This document shows positions 30,922 through 40,485 of a stretch of DNA of 64,000 bases, piece after piece (positions within the stretch are counted from its first letter, which is position 1; each line of letters starts with the position of its first letter). Under the pieces are notes generated by a model. The model ran no database searches and was not told where the DNA came from. It saw nothing but the letters and a program-made list of their open reading frames with translations. The position numbers and the translations under genes were made by a program. Where the stretch lies: positions 100,830-164,829 of the forward strand of contig JBEBSD010000004.1 in assembly GCA_040394475.1 (NCBI GenBank). Direction: 5' to 3'. The stretch is from JBEBSD01 sp040394475 (lineage in GTDB: Bacteria > Bacteroidota > Bacteroidia > Cytophagales > Spirosomataceae).

Positions 30922-32652
30922 ATGACAAACGAAGACATTGTTGAACAACTGGATCTCACCGCTAAACTACTGGAACTTCACGACGGAGATCCCTTCAAGG
31001 TCAGGTCCTACGCCGCGGCAGCCTATAACCTCGACAAATACAATGAACGGCTCTTTTCCGGAATGACGGTAGCCGAACTGAGTCAGCTGAAAGGGGTGGG
31101 CAAGAGTCTGGCGGGCAAAATTGAAGAAATTGCGCGGACCGGAACCTTCCCCGAGCTATCCGATTTGTTGACGCAAACTCCCGAAGGCGTGCTGGAGATG
31201 TTCAAAATCAAAGGGATCGGGGTAAAGAAAATTCATACCGTCTGGCATGAACTGGGAATTGAGTCGGTATACGAACTCGAACAGGCCTGCGAAAACGGCA
31301 CCATAGCCAAACTCAAAGGGTTTGGCGGCAGTACGCAACAAAAAATACTGGAATCCATTGCTTTTCTGAAAAGTCAGAAAGGGAAGCTCCGGATGGATAA
31401 GGCAGTGTACCATGCCAATACGTTACGGGAAGCGCTCTTGCAGCATTTCGAACAGGTCGAAATTGCCGGAGAAGTCCGGCGGCAGACGGAAATCGTCCAT
31501 CAGCTTGTGCTGCTCGTGGCTACGACCTCGCCCATTGCCCTCCAAAACCGGCTGGATTCCCTGGATTTCCTCCTTAAAGACGTCCCCGCCTCCAGTCCTT
31601 TTGTCTGGCGCGGACACGCTGCCGGTTCGGGAGTTGCCGTCGAAATTGTGGCCGTTTCCCCGGAGAGGATTCCCAATGAATTGTTTATCAGCAGCGCCGC
31701 ACCCGACCATCTCAGTCGTTATACCGCCACCGGCAAGACCCTCTACCAACTGGCACGGCACGAAGTCTTTGACACCGCCGAAAGCCTGTATACCACGGCC
31801 GGGCTGCCGTATATTGTCCCGGAAATGCGGGAAGGACAGCAGGAGTGGCAATGGGCGGAAAAACACACTCCGGAAGAGCTCATTACCTGGGAGGCCCTGA
31901 AAGGCATTCTCCACAATCACAGCACTTATTCGGACGGCCGGAATACCCTCGAACAGATGGCGCAGCACTGCCGGGAACTGGGATTTGAGTACCTGGGCAT
32001 TGCCGATCATTCTCAGAGTGCCGCCTATGCCAACGGCCTGCGTCCCGAGCGGGTCCTGGAGCAGCATGCAGAAATTGACCGGCTCAACCGGCACTATGCG
32101 GCTGCCTTCCCGGAAAGACCGTTCCGAATCCTCAAAGGAATTGAGTCCGACATCCTCGGTGACGGTTCCCTGGACTATCCGGATGAAGTCCTGGCCACCT
32201 TCGATTTTGTGGTTGCCTCTGTGCACAGCAATCTGACCATGTCGCTTGAAAAAGCCATGGACCGGTTGCTCCGGGCAATTGCAAATCCCTATACGACCAT
32301 GTTAGGACATCCTACCGGACGACTGCTGCTGTCACGCGTGGGGTACCCGGTCGATCATAAAATCCTCATTGACGCCTGTGTCGAGCACCAGGTGGTGATC
32401 GAAATCAATGCCAGCCCCTGGCGCCTGGACATCGACTGGCGGTGGATTGACTACTGTATGGAACGGGGAGCACTCCTCAGCATCAACCCCGACGCCCACG
32501 AAACCGCCGGATACCTGGATATGCATTATGGGGTAGCCGTTGCCCGGAAAGGCGGGCTTACAACAGCACATACCTTCAATGCGCTCCCGCTGCAGGAAAT
32601 TGAAGAATGGCTGCAGCAACGAAAAAGACGCCTTTTTACTCATACAAGCTGA
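30922..32652 (+). CDS. PolX/PHP-domain protein with degenerate polymerase site, 576 aa
   Basis: Bacterial PolX couples a family X DNA polymerase to a PHP 3'-5' exonuclease for gap repair. The domain order is kept: N-terminal 8-kDa-like HhH region (LLELHDGDPFKVRSYAAAAY, LKGVGKSLAGKIEEI), a second HhH (FKIKGIGVKKI), nucleotidyltransferase region, then PHP from about residue 330 with metal ligands in LHNHSTYSDG, GIADHSQSAAY, GIESDILGDGSLDYP, ASVHSN, GHPTGR and NPDAHET. In the palm, AGEVRRQTEIVHQLVLLVA replaces the expected AGSxRRxxExVGDxDxLV, so Q194 and V196 stand where the two catalytic aspartates should be, and the third is replaced by glutamate (VAVEIVAV). The nuclease part looks intact, the polymerase part inactive. 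Length is normal. Confidence 0.93.
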   Translation: MTNEDIVEQLDLTAKLLELHDGDPFKVRSYAAAAYNLDKYNERLFSGMTVAELSQLKGVGKSLAGKIEEIARTGTFPELSDLLTQTPEGVLEMFKIKGIGVKKIHTVWHELGIESVYELEQACENGTIAKLKGFGGSTQQKILESIAFLKSQKGKLRMDKAVYHANTLREALLQHFEQVEIAGEVRRQTEIVHQLVLLVATTSPIALQNRLDSLDFLLKDVPASSPFVWRGHAAGSGVAVEIVAVSPERIPNELFISSAAPDHLSRYTATGKTLYQLARHEVFDTAESLYTTAGLPYIVPEMREGQQEWQWAEKHTPEELITWEALKGILHNHSTYSDGRNTLEQMAQHCRELGFEYLGIADHSQSAAYANGLRPERVLEQHAEIDRLNRHYAAAFPERPFRILKGIESDILGDGSLDYPDEVLATFDFVVASVHSNLTMSLEKAMDRLLRAIANPYTTMLGHPTGRLLLSRVGYPVDHKILIDACVEHQVVIEINASPWRLDIDWRWIDYCMERGALLSINPDAHETAGYLDMHYGVAVARKGGLTTAHTFNALPLQEIEEWLQQRKRRLFTHTS

Positions 32653-32667
32653 CATCCGACTCAACTC

Positions 32668-33699
32668 ATGACCTCAGACAAACCGGTTACCATCAAAGAT
32701 ATTGCCCGTCGCTTCCGTTGTTCCCCTTCTACGGTTTCCCGCGCACTGAACGACCATCCGGCGATCAATGAAGATACCCGTAAAAACATTCAGGAATATG
32801 CCCGGGAAGTGGGCTATCAACGCAACGAACTGTCGCTCAGTTTACTGAATAAAAAAACCGACTCACTGGGGGTGATTGTCCCGACCATCAGCGCCTATTA
32901 CGAATCTGCCGTAATGGAAGGGCTGCACTCGGTATTGCAGCCGCTTGGCTACACCCTGAACATCTGCGTGACCAACGAAAGTTACCTGCTGGAAAAAGAA
33001 CATATCAACCGGCTCCTTTCCAACCGGGTCCAGGGAATATTCCTTTCCGTATCCCAGGAGACCTTCGACGCCGGCCATTACAAACACCTGGAAACCGTGC
33101 TTTCCCGGAAAATTCCACTCATTTTTATCGATCGGGAGTACGAGGGATTTGAAACCAACCGGGTGACGGTCGACGATTATCACGGGGCGTATGCGGCCGT
33201 CGAGCACCTGATCCATATGGGCTGCCGCAGGATTGCTCACCTGCGCGGTCCGCAGGGGCTGACGGTGTCGTCCCAGCGTTTCAAGGGGTACCGGGATTGC
33301 CTGCTCCGGCACGAGCTCCCGCTGCGCGAAGAGCTGATTCTCAATACCAATTTCAAGGTAGAAAGTGCCATTGTTCCTACCATTCGTTTACTGGGACTTC
33401 CGGAACCCCCTGACGCAATCTTTGGCGTAAACGATCAGGTGGCTATAGGAGCCATGCGGGTAGCGATTGATAAACAATTGAAAATTCCGCAGCAAATCGC
33501 CTTTGTCGGTTTTGACAATCATCCTATTTCCGCCTACATTGCTCCCTCCCTTACCACCGTCAGCCGCCCGGGGCGGAAAATCGGAGTAGAGGCTTCCCGC
33601 CTGTTCCTGAACCAGATCAACGGGGCGCCCGATTACCGTGAAACCATTGTACTGCCTTCCGAACTGATTATCCGGGAATCTTCTTTACGAATGTTCTGA
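32668..33699 (+). CDS. LacI family transcriptional regulator, 343 aa
   Basis: A sugar-responsive repressor or activator. The N-terminal HTH is intact (VTIKDIARRFRCSPSTVSRA, then LNDHPAINEDTRKNIQEYA), followed by the hinge SLLNKKTDSLGVIVP. Residues 60-343 form the periplasmic-binding-protein-like effector domain (LIFIDREYEG, GCRRIAHLRGP, PDAIFGVNDQVAIGAM, FVGFDNHPISAYIAPSLTTV). It starts 15 bp after the PolX-like gene. It lies about 2 kb from the mannan locus, and it could respond to one of its sugars, but the closer AraC regulator is the better candidate. Its actual effector is unknown. Confidence 0.94.
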   Translation: MTSDKPVTIKDIARRFRCSPSTVSRALNDHPAINEDTRKNIQEYAREVGYQRNELSLSLLNKKTDSLGVIVPTISAYYESAVMEGLHSVLQPLGYTLNICVTNESYLLEKEHINRLLSNRVQGIFLSVSQETFDAGHYKHLETVLSRKIPLIFIDREYEGFETNRVTVDDYHGAYAAVEHLIHMGCRRIAHLRGPQGLTVSSQRFKGYRDCLLRHELPLREELILNTNFKVESAIVPTIRLLGLPEPPDAIFGVNDQVAIGAMRVAIDKQLKIPQQIAFVGFDNHPISAYIAPSLTTVSRPGRKIGVEASRLFLNQINGAPDYRETIVLPSELIIRESSLRMF

Positions 33700-33737
33700 A
33701 ACGGCGCCGCCCGGCATATGGGGAGCAAAAAACCAGC

Positions 33738-33745
33738 TATATTTG
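33738..33745 (+). promoter_or_regulatory. Probable -7 box (TATATTTG) for the RluA-type gene
   Basis: A full TAnnTTTG match 38 bp before the ATG at 33784. It lies downstream of the alternative ATG at 33718, which would then not be transcribed, and so supports the shorter start. A -33 TTTG is not seen. Confidence 0.5.
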
Positions 33746-33783
33746 TACCTGCATCAGCATCCGGTCCAGTTACCAGTAATTTC

Positions 33784-34518
33784 ATGACAAAAGAAAAAGC
33801 ATTCCAGGTGGTCTTCGAAGACAACCATTTATTGATTGTAAACAAAAGACCGGGGATCCTGGTGCAAGGCGACGCTACGGGCGATAAGTGCCTGCTGGAT
33901 ATACTGAAGGACTATATCAAGCTTAAATACGGGAAACCGGGAGATGTTTTCCTGAACCCCGTGCACCGTCTGGACCGGCCTGTAAGCGGCCTCGTCGTGT
34001 TTGCACGTACTTCCAAGGCACTGGAACGAATGAATGAGATCTTTCGGAAACGGGAAGTTCAAAAAAGCTACTGGGCCGTCGTCCGTAGGAAGCCCTCCGA
34101 AAGTAAGGGAAAACTCGTCCACTGGCTGGTGAAAGATGAAAAACGGAATCTTACCACCGCGCATGCCCACGAAGTACCCGGAAGTCAGCGGGCAGAACTC
34201 ACTTACCGCTGGCTGGGGGAAGTCAATAAATTCCATCTTCTGGAAGTTACCCCGGTAACGGGTCGCCCGCATCAGATCCGTGTGCAGCTCGCGGCGCTGG
34301 GATCTCCTATCCGGGGCGATGTCAAATACGGTTATGACCGCGCCAACAGCGATCAGAATATCAACCTGCACGCTCGTCGTCTGTTTTTTACGCACCCCGT
34401 CAAAAAAGAGCCGGTCCTATGCCGGGCCGGGGTTCCGAATGACCCTTTCTGGGAAGAATTCCTGGAGTTGGACAAGGCGGAAATCAAGCTGGAGCATATG
34501 GATTTTCTGTATGAATGA
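33784..34518 (+). CDS. RluA-family RNA pseudouridine synthase, 244 aa
   Basis: Converts specific uridines of rRNA or tRNA to pseudouridine. The RluA signature with the catalytic aspartate is PVHRLDRPVSGLVVFARTSK. Other conserved parts are DNHLLIVNKRPGILVQGD near the N-terminus, RAELTYRWLGE, and the closing GRPHQIRVQLAALGSPIRGD with KYG. No S4 domain precedes the catalytic domain, so it is the short form (as RluA/TruC). The start MTKEKAFQVVFED is selected because the -7 box at 33738-33745 lies after the longer alternative start. It converges on the AraC gene. Confidence 0.93.
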   Translation: MTKEKAFQVVFEDNHLLIVNKRPGILVQGDATGDKCLLDILKDYIKLKYGKPGDVFLNPVHRLDRPVSGLVVFARTSKALERMNEIFRKREVQKSYWAVVRRKPSESKGKLVHWLVKDEKRNLTTAHAHEVPGSQRAELTYRWLGEVNKFHLLEVTPVTGRPHQIRVQLAALGSPIRGDVKYGYDRANSDQNINLHARRLFFTHPVKKEPVLCRAGVPNDPFWEEFLELDKAEIKLEHMDFLYE

Positions 34519-34539
34519 AGCTGTCACCTCCTCTTCCCG

Positions 34540-35424
34540 CTAAATAAACGTCTTTTTCCCGACATAATTCTGACGGAACTCCTTGGGAGTACTGCCATTC
34601 TTTTGTTTAAAAATACGATTGAAATACGAAAGGTTGTTAAAACCGCACTTGTAAGCCACCTCGGCAATTGTATGGGTAGTATCGATCAGCAGACGGGAGG
34701 CATGTCCGAGGCGGATTTCATTGAGACTTTCAATAAACGTCTTCCCGGTCCGCTTTTTAATAAACCGGCTAAAGGACACCTCAGTCATACCAGCCAGTCG
34801 GGCTACTTCTTCCAGGGTGATGTTTTTAGGATAATTATCCCGCATATAAGCAAACACCTTCTCCAGTCTCCGGCTGGAATAATTCAGGATCTCGTCGGTA
34901 AAGGATCCGTTGGACAGTAAGCGGTAATTCCGGGAAATCGACAGGTCATGGAGAATGGAAAACAATTCGAGCACCGAATCAAACCCGTTTTTACGCGTCA
35001 GCTCTTCCAGGCGCGGCATAATCCGCAGTGTCGTTTCTTCAGAAAAGACAATTCCCCTGGAAGCCTTTTCCAACAGGGAACGAATAAAATACAGCTGTTT
35101 ACGCTGCAGCAACCTCGCGTCGAACAAATCGGGATGAAACTGGATGGTGATTTCATACACCTTCTCCTTTGCTTCCTCCCATCGGTATTCATGGTTAAAC
35201 CAGCCATGCGGCAGGTTGCTTCCCACTAACGTCAACTCGGCATTTCCGATCACTTCAAAGTGATCTCCCACAATCCGCTGGACTCCCGCCCCGTTCACGA
35301 TCAGGTTAAGCTCAATTTCCTCATGGCTGTGCAAGGGAAAATCAAACTCCGTTTTATGGCGGCAAAAAATAGTAAAGCAGTCAAGGGGAGTCAAAGGGGT
35401 TATCTCCCGGTATACCTTATGCAT
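34540..35424 (-). CDS. AraC family transcriptional regulator, 294 aa
   Basis: The N-terminal half is a cupin-like sensor domain (FPLHSHEEIELNLIVNG, GDHFEVIGNAELTLVGSNLP). The C-terminal 100 residues contain the two HTH motifs of AraC/XylS: ITLEEVARLAGMTEVSFSRF and TIAEVAYKCGFNNLSYFNRI, followed by FKQKNGSTPKEFRQNY. It is transcribed divergently from susC across 288 bp of AT-rich DNA, which is the classical arrangement for the activator of a polysaccharide utilisation locus. It probably senses a mannan-derived sugar (inference). Confidence 0.94.
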   Translation of the reverse strand: MHKVYREITPLTPLDCFTIFCRHKTEFDFPLHSHEEIELNLIVNGAGVQRIVGDHFEVIGNAELTLVGSNLPHGWFNHEYRWEEAKEKVYEITIQFHPDLFDARLLQRKQLYFIRSLLEKASRGIVFSEETTLRIMPRLEELTRKNGFDSVLELFSILHDLSISRNYRLLSNGSFTDEILNYSSRRLEKVFAYMRDNYPKNITLEEVARLAGMTEVSFSRFIKKRTGKTFIESLNEIRLGHASRLLIDTTHTIAEVAYKCGFNNLSYFNRIFKQKNGSTPKEFRQNYVGKKTFI

Positions 35425-35712
35425 CTGTACAGCAGAATAGAGTATCTTAAATTAAGAACAGCCAAAAAATGGCTATAATAGTATTATTTTCCTATCATTA
35501 CCGGCACTTCCAATAGCACAATTGACTATCCGTTTACTGCTATAAAAACCACCGGCTATTCATCAAAACTAGTTATATAAAAACTATTCCTAAATAAGAT
35601 TATAAATAAACTATATATTTGTCTTATGAATGGATAAAATAGTACTATACACCTGACGATTAAAGTCCACTACTTTGCAGGTATATTATTCACCATCAAA
35701 TTCCAACTGATT
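35425..35712. promoter_or_regulatory. Divergent control region between AraC gene and susC
   Basis: 288 bp, clearly more AT-rich than its surroundings. For susC, TATATTTG at 35614-35621 is a full -7 match, about 90 bp before the ATG, and a second variant TACTTTG lies at 35671-35677. A small dyad AGCCA/TGGCT sits at 35460-35474 and the near-palindrome AATAGTATTATT at 35478-35489; either could be a regulator site. No strong AraC direct repeat was established. Confidence 0.5.
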
Positions 35713-38700
35713 ATGAAGCAAAAACTACTCGTGTTGTTTTGCTTGCTTTTAGGTTTCACCGGCTTTGTTTACGCGCAGGATAGAACCATTACCGGAAAAG
35801 TAAGCGATGAGCGGGGGGAATTGCTCCCCGGGGTAAGCATCCTGGTAAAAGGTACCACCACCGGTACCACGACAGGCGCCGACGGACATTTTTCGTTGAT
35901 TATTCCTACCGGCGCTACCACCTTGGTCGTTAGTTTCGTGGGTAAAAACACGGTCGAAACGGCTATCGGTAACCGTTCTGTCGTTGACATCACCCTCGAA
36001 GTCGATAACCAGGCCCTTGAAGAAGTGGTGGTAATTGGTTACGGCACCGCAAAAAGATCGGATGTTACTTCCTCCATTACCACCCTGAAGGCCTCCGATC
36101 TGAGAGACATTCCGGCTGCCGGAATAGACCAGCTGCTGCAAGGCAAAGCAGCAGGCGTAACGGTCACCAGCAACGGTGGACAACCCGGAGGCGGCATGTC
36201 GGTGAAAGTACGGGGCGTTACCTCCATCAACAGCAACGACCCCCTGTTTGTGATTGACGGCGTTCCGTTTGTGAACGGCAACACGGCTTCCAGCAACGGC
36301 TACGCCGGACTGGGTGGCGGCGACGGGCAAACCGGCAATAGTGTAATGGCTTCCCTGAACCCCAACGACATCGAATCCATTGACGTCCTCAAGGATGCTT
36401 CTGCTCAGGCAATTTACGGCTCACAGGCCGCCAACGGAGTGATTCTGATCACTACTAAAAAAGGAAAAGCGGGAGAAGGAAAAATCAACTATGAAACTTA
36501 TTTCGGGGTGGCAGAAGTTGCCAACCGGCTGGACCTGATGGACCTGCAGCAGTTTGCCCGCTATCAAAACGACGTATTACCGATCATCGGGAACCCGGTA
36601 TCCGAAGAGTTCAGGGATCCTTCCATTCTCGGAAAGGGCACCGACTGGCAGGAAGCTATGTTCCGCCATGCTAAGACGCAAAACCATCAGCTGAGTTTTT
36701 CAGGCGGCCGTGAAAAGACCACTTTTTACCTTTCTGCCAATTATTACGAAAATGAAGGAATCCTGATCGGATCAGATTTCAAACGTCTTTCAACCCGTTT
36801 CAGCCTGGACAACCAGCTCAAATCCTGGGCAAAGGTAGGTGTAAGCGCCAACCTCTCCCGGAGTGTCCAGAATATCTCGCTGGCCGATGCCGCCGAGAGT
36901 ACGATCTGGTGGGGAACCGTTACCAGCCCGCTGATCCCCGTGAAAAACCAGGACGGTTCCTGGGGCGGCGGGCAGACGGTCGGCGGGGTGCGCTACAGCA
37001 ATTCCAACCCGGTTGGGAACAGTTACTTCCGCGGCAACGAACGAACCGCCTATACCGTATTCGGCAATCTGTATGCCGAACTCCAGTTGCTGAAAGACCT
37101 CAGCCTGCGGAATGAGGTTGCCTATTCCCTGGGAGGCGACGGCAATATTGCCTACCAGAAAGACGGCAACGTAGGAGGCGAGTCCTTTCGCAGCAAACTG
37201 ATCGACAGAAGGTCCGACAACTACTACTGGTCGCTCACCAACTACCTGAGCTACAACAAATGGGTCAACAAACATGGTCTCCAGGTCACCCTGGGACACC
37301 AGGCCCAGAGCTCCTACTATCAGACCATTTCCGGCACCAAAGTAGACCTTCAGGCCGGCATTCTTGACCTCAACACGGGCGGAGCCGATCAGACGACCTG
37401 GGGGTTGAGCGGGGGCAAAGGACACTGGGCAATGGAATCCTGGTTTGCCCGTGCCAACTACACCTACGACGAACGGTATTCCATCTCTGCCAGTTTCAGG
37501 GCAGACGGCTCCTCCAATTTCGGCCCCAATAACCGCTGGGGTTCCTTCCCGGGTGTTTCGGTAGGCTGGACGGTTTCTAACGAGGGCTTCCTGAAGAACA
37601 GCAGTATCAGCAACACGCTTTCCTATCTGAAATTCAGAGCCGGGTACGGAGAGGTAGGAAACCAGAATTTCCCCAACGGCGCCCCCAACCCCGCCTACGT
37701 GGGTGCGGTGCAGTTCTTCAGCGGACCGGTTGGATTCGGCTCTTCCAACATGATACAAGGCATCCCGAATCCCGATCTGAAATGGGAATCGGTAAAAACC
37801 ACCAACTTCGGCGTCGACGTGGGCTTTTTCAACGGCCGGATCGATGCCACAGTTGACGCCTACAAAAAGGTAACTTCCGACATGATTATCTTCCTGACCG
37901 GACCCAATCTCATCGGTGTGGGCGATCAGTGGGACGACCTGAAGGCGCCGCTGGGAAATGCCGGGGAGATGATCAACACGGGAGTTGATATCGGGATTAC
38001 TTCCACCAATATCCGAAACAGTCACCTTACCTGGAAAACCAATCTGGTTGTTACCCGGTTTAAGAATACTTATGAAAAAGCCGCCAGCGCAGCCTCGGCA
38101 CTGGACGGCAAGGTCTACTATGGCAACTACCTCGTCACCCACACCACGCCCGGACGCCCCGTGGGATCTTTCTGGGGGCTGGTAACCGATGGCTTGTTCC
38201 GTACCCAGACCGATCTCGACAACAGCATTCCGCAGTTCAGTTATATCGTGGACCCGGCGCAGACCTGGCTGGGCGATATTCGTTTCAAAGACCTTAATAA
38301 CGATGGCAAAATTGATGCGGAAGACATGAGCTTTATCGGCAGCCCGCTTCCCAAATTCACCTGGGGGCTCACCAATACCCTGACTGTGCACAATTTCGAT
38401 TTCTCGCTCTTTCTTCAGGGGAGCCACGGGGCAAAGGCATTTAATTTCCTCCGGTGGCAGCTGGAAGGTATGGAAAATGCCTGGGCAAACCAGATGACCA
38501 CCGTGCTTGACCGCTACACCGAAGAGAATCCCAACGGCAGCCTTCCCCGCTTTACCAACACCAACAAAAACAACATTGCCATGTCGGACCGCTACGTAGA
38601 GGATGCCTCCTTCTGGAGAATACAAAACATCACCCTCGGCTACCGCGTCCCCAAGGAGATCAGCAGCAAGGTGAAAATCAACAACCTGCGTATTTACGGC

Positions 38701-38850
38701 AGCATCCAAAACCTTTACACGTTTACCGGATACTCCGGGTACGATCCGGAAATCGGCTCGCTTAACAACAATATCAGGCTGACCAACGTGGATACGGGTC
38801 ACTACCCGAATCCCAGGACGTTCACCATCGGCGCCAATGTGGAATTCTAA
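35713..38850 (+). CDS. SusC/RagA-family TonB-linked outer-membrane transporter, 1045 aa
   Basis: Outer-membrane channel that imports glycan oligomers with its SusD lid. Residues 1-22 are a signal peptide (ending VYAQ). A CarboxypepD_reg-like domain follows (ITGKVSDERGELLPGVSILV, KGTTTGTTTGADGHFSL). The SusC-specific segment LEEVVVIGYGTAKRSDVTSS begins the plug, which contains VRGVTSINSNDPLFVIDGVP, NPNDIESIDVLKDASAQAIY and GSQAANGVILITTKKGK. The rest is the 22-strand barrel, closing with RTFTIGANVEF. Length is normal. SusD follows 36 bp later. It is the first gene of the mannan locus and probably of one long transcript. Confidence 0.97.
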   Translation: MKQKLLVLFCLLLGFTGFVYAQDRTITGKVSDERGELLPGVSILVKGTTTGTTTGADGHFSLIIPTGATTLVVSFVGKNTVETAIGNRSVVDITLEVDNQALEEVVVIGYGTAKRSDVTSSITTLKASDLRDIPAAGIDQLLQGKAAGVTVTSNGGQPGGGMSVKVRGVTSINSNDPLFVIDGVPFVNGNTASSNGYAGLGGGDGQTGNSVMASLNPNDIESIDVLKDASAQAIYGSQAANGVILITTKKGKAGEGKINYETYFGVAEVANRLDLMDLQQFARYQNDVLPIIGNPVSEEFRDPSILGKGTDWQEAMFRHAKTQNHQLSFSGGREKTTFYLSANYYENEGILIGSDFKRLSTRFSLDNQLKSWAKVGVSANLSRSVQNISLADAAESTIWWGTVTSPLIPVKNQDGSWGGGQTVGGVRYSNSNPVGNSYFRGNERTAYTVFGNLYAELQLLKDLSLRNEVAYSLGGDGNIAYQKDGNVGGESFRSKLIDRRSDNYYWSLTNYLSYNKWVNKHGLQVTLGHQAQSSYYQTISGTKVDLQAGILDLNTGGADQTTWGLSGGKGHWAMESWFARANYTYDERYSISASFRADGSSNFGPNNRWGSFPGVSVGWTVSNEGFLKNSSISNTLSYLKFRAGYGEVGNQNFPNGAPNPAYVGAVQFFSGPVGFGSSNMIQGIPNPDLKWESVKTTNFGVDVGFFNGRIDATVDAYKKVTSDMIIFLTGPNLIGVGDQWDDLKAPLGNAGEMINTGVDIGITSTNIRNSHLTWKTNLVVTRFKNTYEKAASAASALDGKVYYGNYLVTHTTPGRPVGSFWGLVTDGLFRTQTDLDNSIPQFSYIVDPAQTWLGDIRFKDLNNDGKIDAEDMSFIGSPLPKFTWGLTNTLTVHNFDFSLFLQGSHGAKAFNFLRWQLEGMENAWANQMTTVLDRYTEENPNGSLPRFTNTNKNNIAMSDRYVEDASFWRIQNITLGYRVPKEISSKVKINNLRIYGSIQNLYTFTGYSGYDPEIGSLNNNIRLTNVDTGHYPNPRTFTIGANVEF

Positions 38851-38886
38851 TCCGGCTGCATTCTCAAATTATCCGAAAAGACTATC

Positions 38887-40455
38887 ATGAAAAAGTTCAT
38901 ACAAATCTGTCTCCTGCCGGCTCTTTTCCTGTCTGCCTGCAGTCCGGACTTCATCGAAAGGCCATCCCTTTCGGGAACAACTACCGGAAATTATTACAAC
39001 ACAGAGGCCGAAATCAGGGGGGCGACCAGCACCTTGTACAGCGGTCTCCCCTGGCGGAACTTCGAAAGCCGCGCACAGGATGCGATCGGGGACGTAATGT
39101 CGGGAAATATGTTCAGCTATACCGATATTGAATATTCGGAATTCACCTTTTCTTCGGCTTCCGAGCGAATTGGGGCGGCATGGGGCGCCTTCTATAAGAT
39201 AGTAGGGTACGCTAACGTGCTGATTACCACTTTTGAAGAGAAGAAAGCCAATGGCGGCGATGCCGAAATTCTTGACCGGGCCATTGCCGAATGTAAATTC
39301 ATCCGGGGGCTCATTTATTTTTACCTGGCCAGGACCTGGGGCGATGTTCCGATCATCACCGATCCGGGCGAAGTAGCGCTTTCGGGCGATTTTAACATTC
39401 CGCGTTACCTGCAAAGTGATGTGTTGCGGTTTGCGCGCGAAGATGTGGAGACCGCAGAAGCGCTTTTACCGGAATCCGACGTACCAGGTCGTATAACCCG
39501 GTACGCTGCCAAAGGCCTGCTGGCGAAAATGTACCTGTATGCCAAAGATTATGAAAATGCCAAAACCAAAGCAGGAGAAGTAATCGCCGCTCAGAAATAC
39601 CGTCTTATCGACGACTACTACGGGATGTTCACCAAAGCCTCCCTGAACAATAACGACGAATGCCTTTTCTCGATCCAGCATCAGTTTGCTCAGGATCCCT
39701 GGGGAACCGGCAACATCAAAAATCCGGACCGCGGGCCGTCCAATCTCAACACATCAGAGGCTTCGGCCTGGGAAATGTACATTCCGTCTCTCGACCTGCT
39801 GGCGGCTTATGAATTCGGGGATCTGCGGAGAAAATGGTCCGTCATGGAACATGGCTGGAGCAAGCCTGAGTGGAAGCCGCAGCGTGCCAACAACCCCCAG
39901 TACAATGAATTCATGGCGAATGGTTACGTGTATGACACCACCCGGACCTCAGACGAAGGAGGGGCGCAGAACGCGACCCGTTCCAATATCACCAAGTACT
40001 TCGCCGGCCCCGGGAAACTGTATGGCGGCGAACCTGTGCTCGGTCAGAATTCGGGCAATAATGTCGTCCTGTTACGGTATGCGGACGTCCTGCTGATTTA
40101 CGCCGAAGCGACACTCGGGACCAGCGCTTCCACGACCGATGCCGGCGCCCTGGAGGCCTTTAATGCCGTAAGAACCCGGGCCGGGCTTTCTCCTAAAACA
40201 ACCCTCACCGCAGCCGATATTTTCCGGGAAAGGAGAGTGGAGTTTGCCTTTGAAGGGGATTTCTGGTACGATATTCAGCGGCAAGGCTATGCGAAAGCCA
40301 AAGAAATCATTTCCAGCCAAAACCGCGGCTCCTACGACGGCGGGGAAAAGTTTATTACCACAACGTTTACAGAGGACAAAATGTACCTCCCCATCCCGGC
40401 CGGAGAAATCATCCAGGATCCGGAATTAAACAAACCGGCTGTTCCCTATTATTGA
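38887..40455 (+). CDS. SusD/RagB-family surface glycan-binding lipoprotein, 522 aa
   Basis: Forms the hinged lid over SusC and captures oligosaccharide. Lipoprotein signal with lipobox LSAC (Cys18). The SusD N-terminal helix region is seen (FIERPSLSGTTTGNYYNTEA, then EIRGATSTLYSGL), followed by the TPR-like helices (AECKFIRGLIYFYLARTWGD, VPIIT) and the C-terminal conserved pattern LLRYADVLLIYAEA, LEAFNAVRTRAGL, RRVEFAFEGDFWYDIQRQG and MYLPIPAGEIIQDPEL. Length is usual. It directly follows susC and precedes the TIG-domain surface protein, as in many polysaccharide utilisation loci. Confidence 0.97.
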   Translation: MKKFIQICLLPALFLSACSPDFIERPSLSGTTTGNYYNTEAEIRGATSTLYSGLPWRNFESRAQDAIGDVMSGNMFSYTDIEYSEFTFSSASERIGAAWGAFYKIVGYANVLITTFEEKKANGGDAEILDRAIAECKFIRGLIYFYLARTWGDVPIITDPGEVALSGDFNIPRYLQSDVLRFAREDVETAEALLPESDVPGRITRYAAKGLLAKMYLYAKDYENAKTKAGEVIAAQKYRLIDDYYGMFTKASLNNNDECLFSIQHQFAQDPWGTGNIKNPDRGPSNLNTSEASAWEMYIPSLDLLAAYEFGDLRRKWSVMEHGWSKPEWKPQRANNPQYNEFMANGYVYDTTRTSDEGGAQNATRSNITKYFAGPGKLYGGEPVLGQNSGNNVVLLRYADVLLIYAEATLGTSASTTDAGALEAFNAVRTRAGLSPKTTLTAADIFRERRVEFAFEGDFWYDIQRQGYAKAKEIISSQNRGSYDGGEKFITTTFTEDKMYLPIPAGEIIQDPELNKPAVPYY

Positions 40456-40485
40456 TTCACCGATAGACGAAATGAGCAACCAGAT

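Noticed and set aside
31423..32226. 267-codon minus-strand frame
   Set aside because: Antisense to the PolX-like gene; no signal, domain or promoter.
36790..38802. 670-codon minus-strand frame
   Set aside because: Antisense shadow of the SusC gene, whose product is unmistakable; the antisense translation has no recognisable domain.
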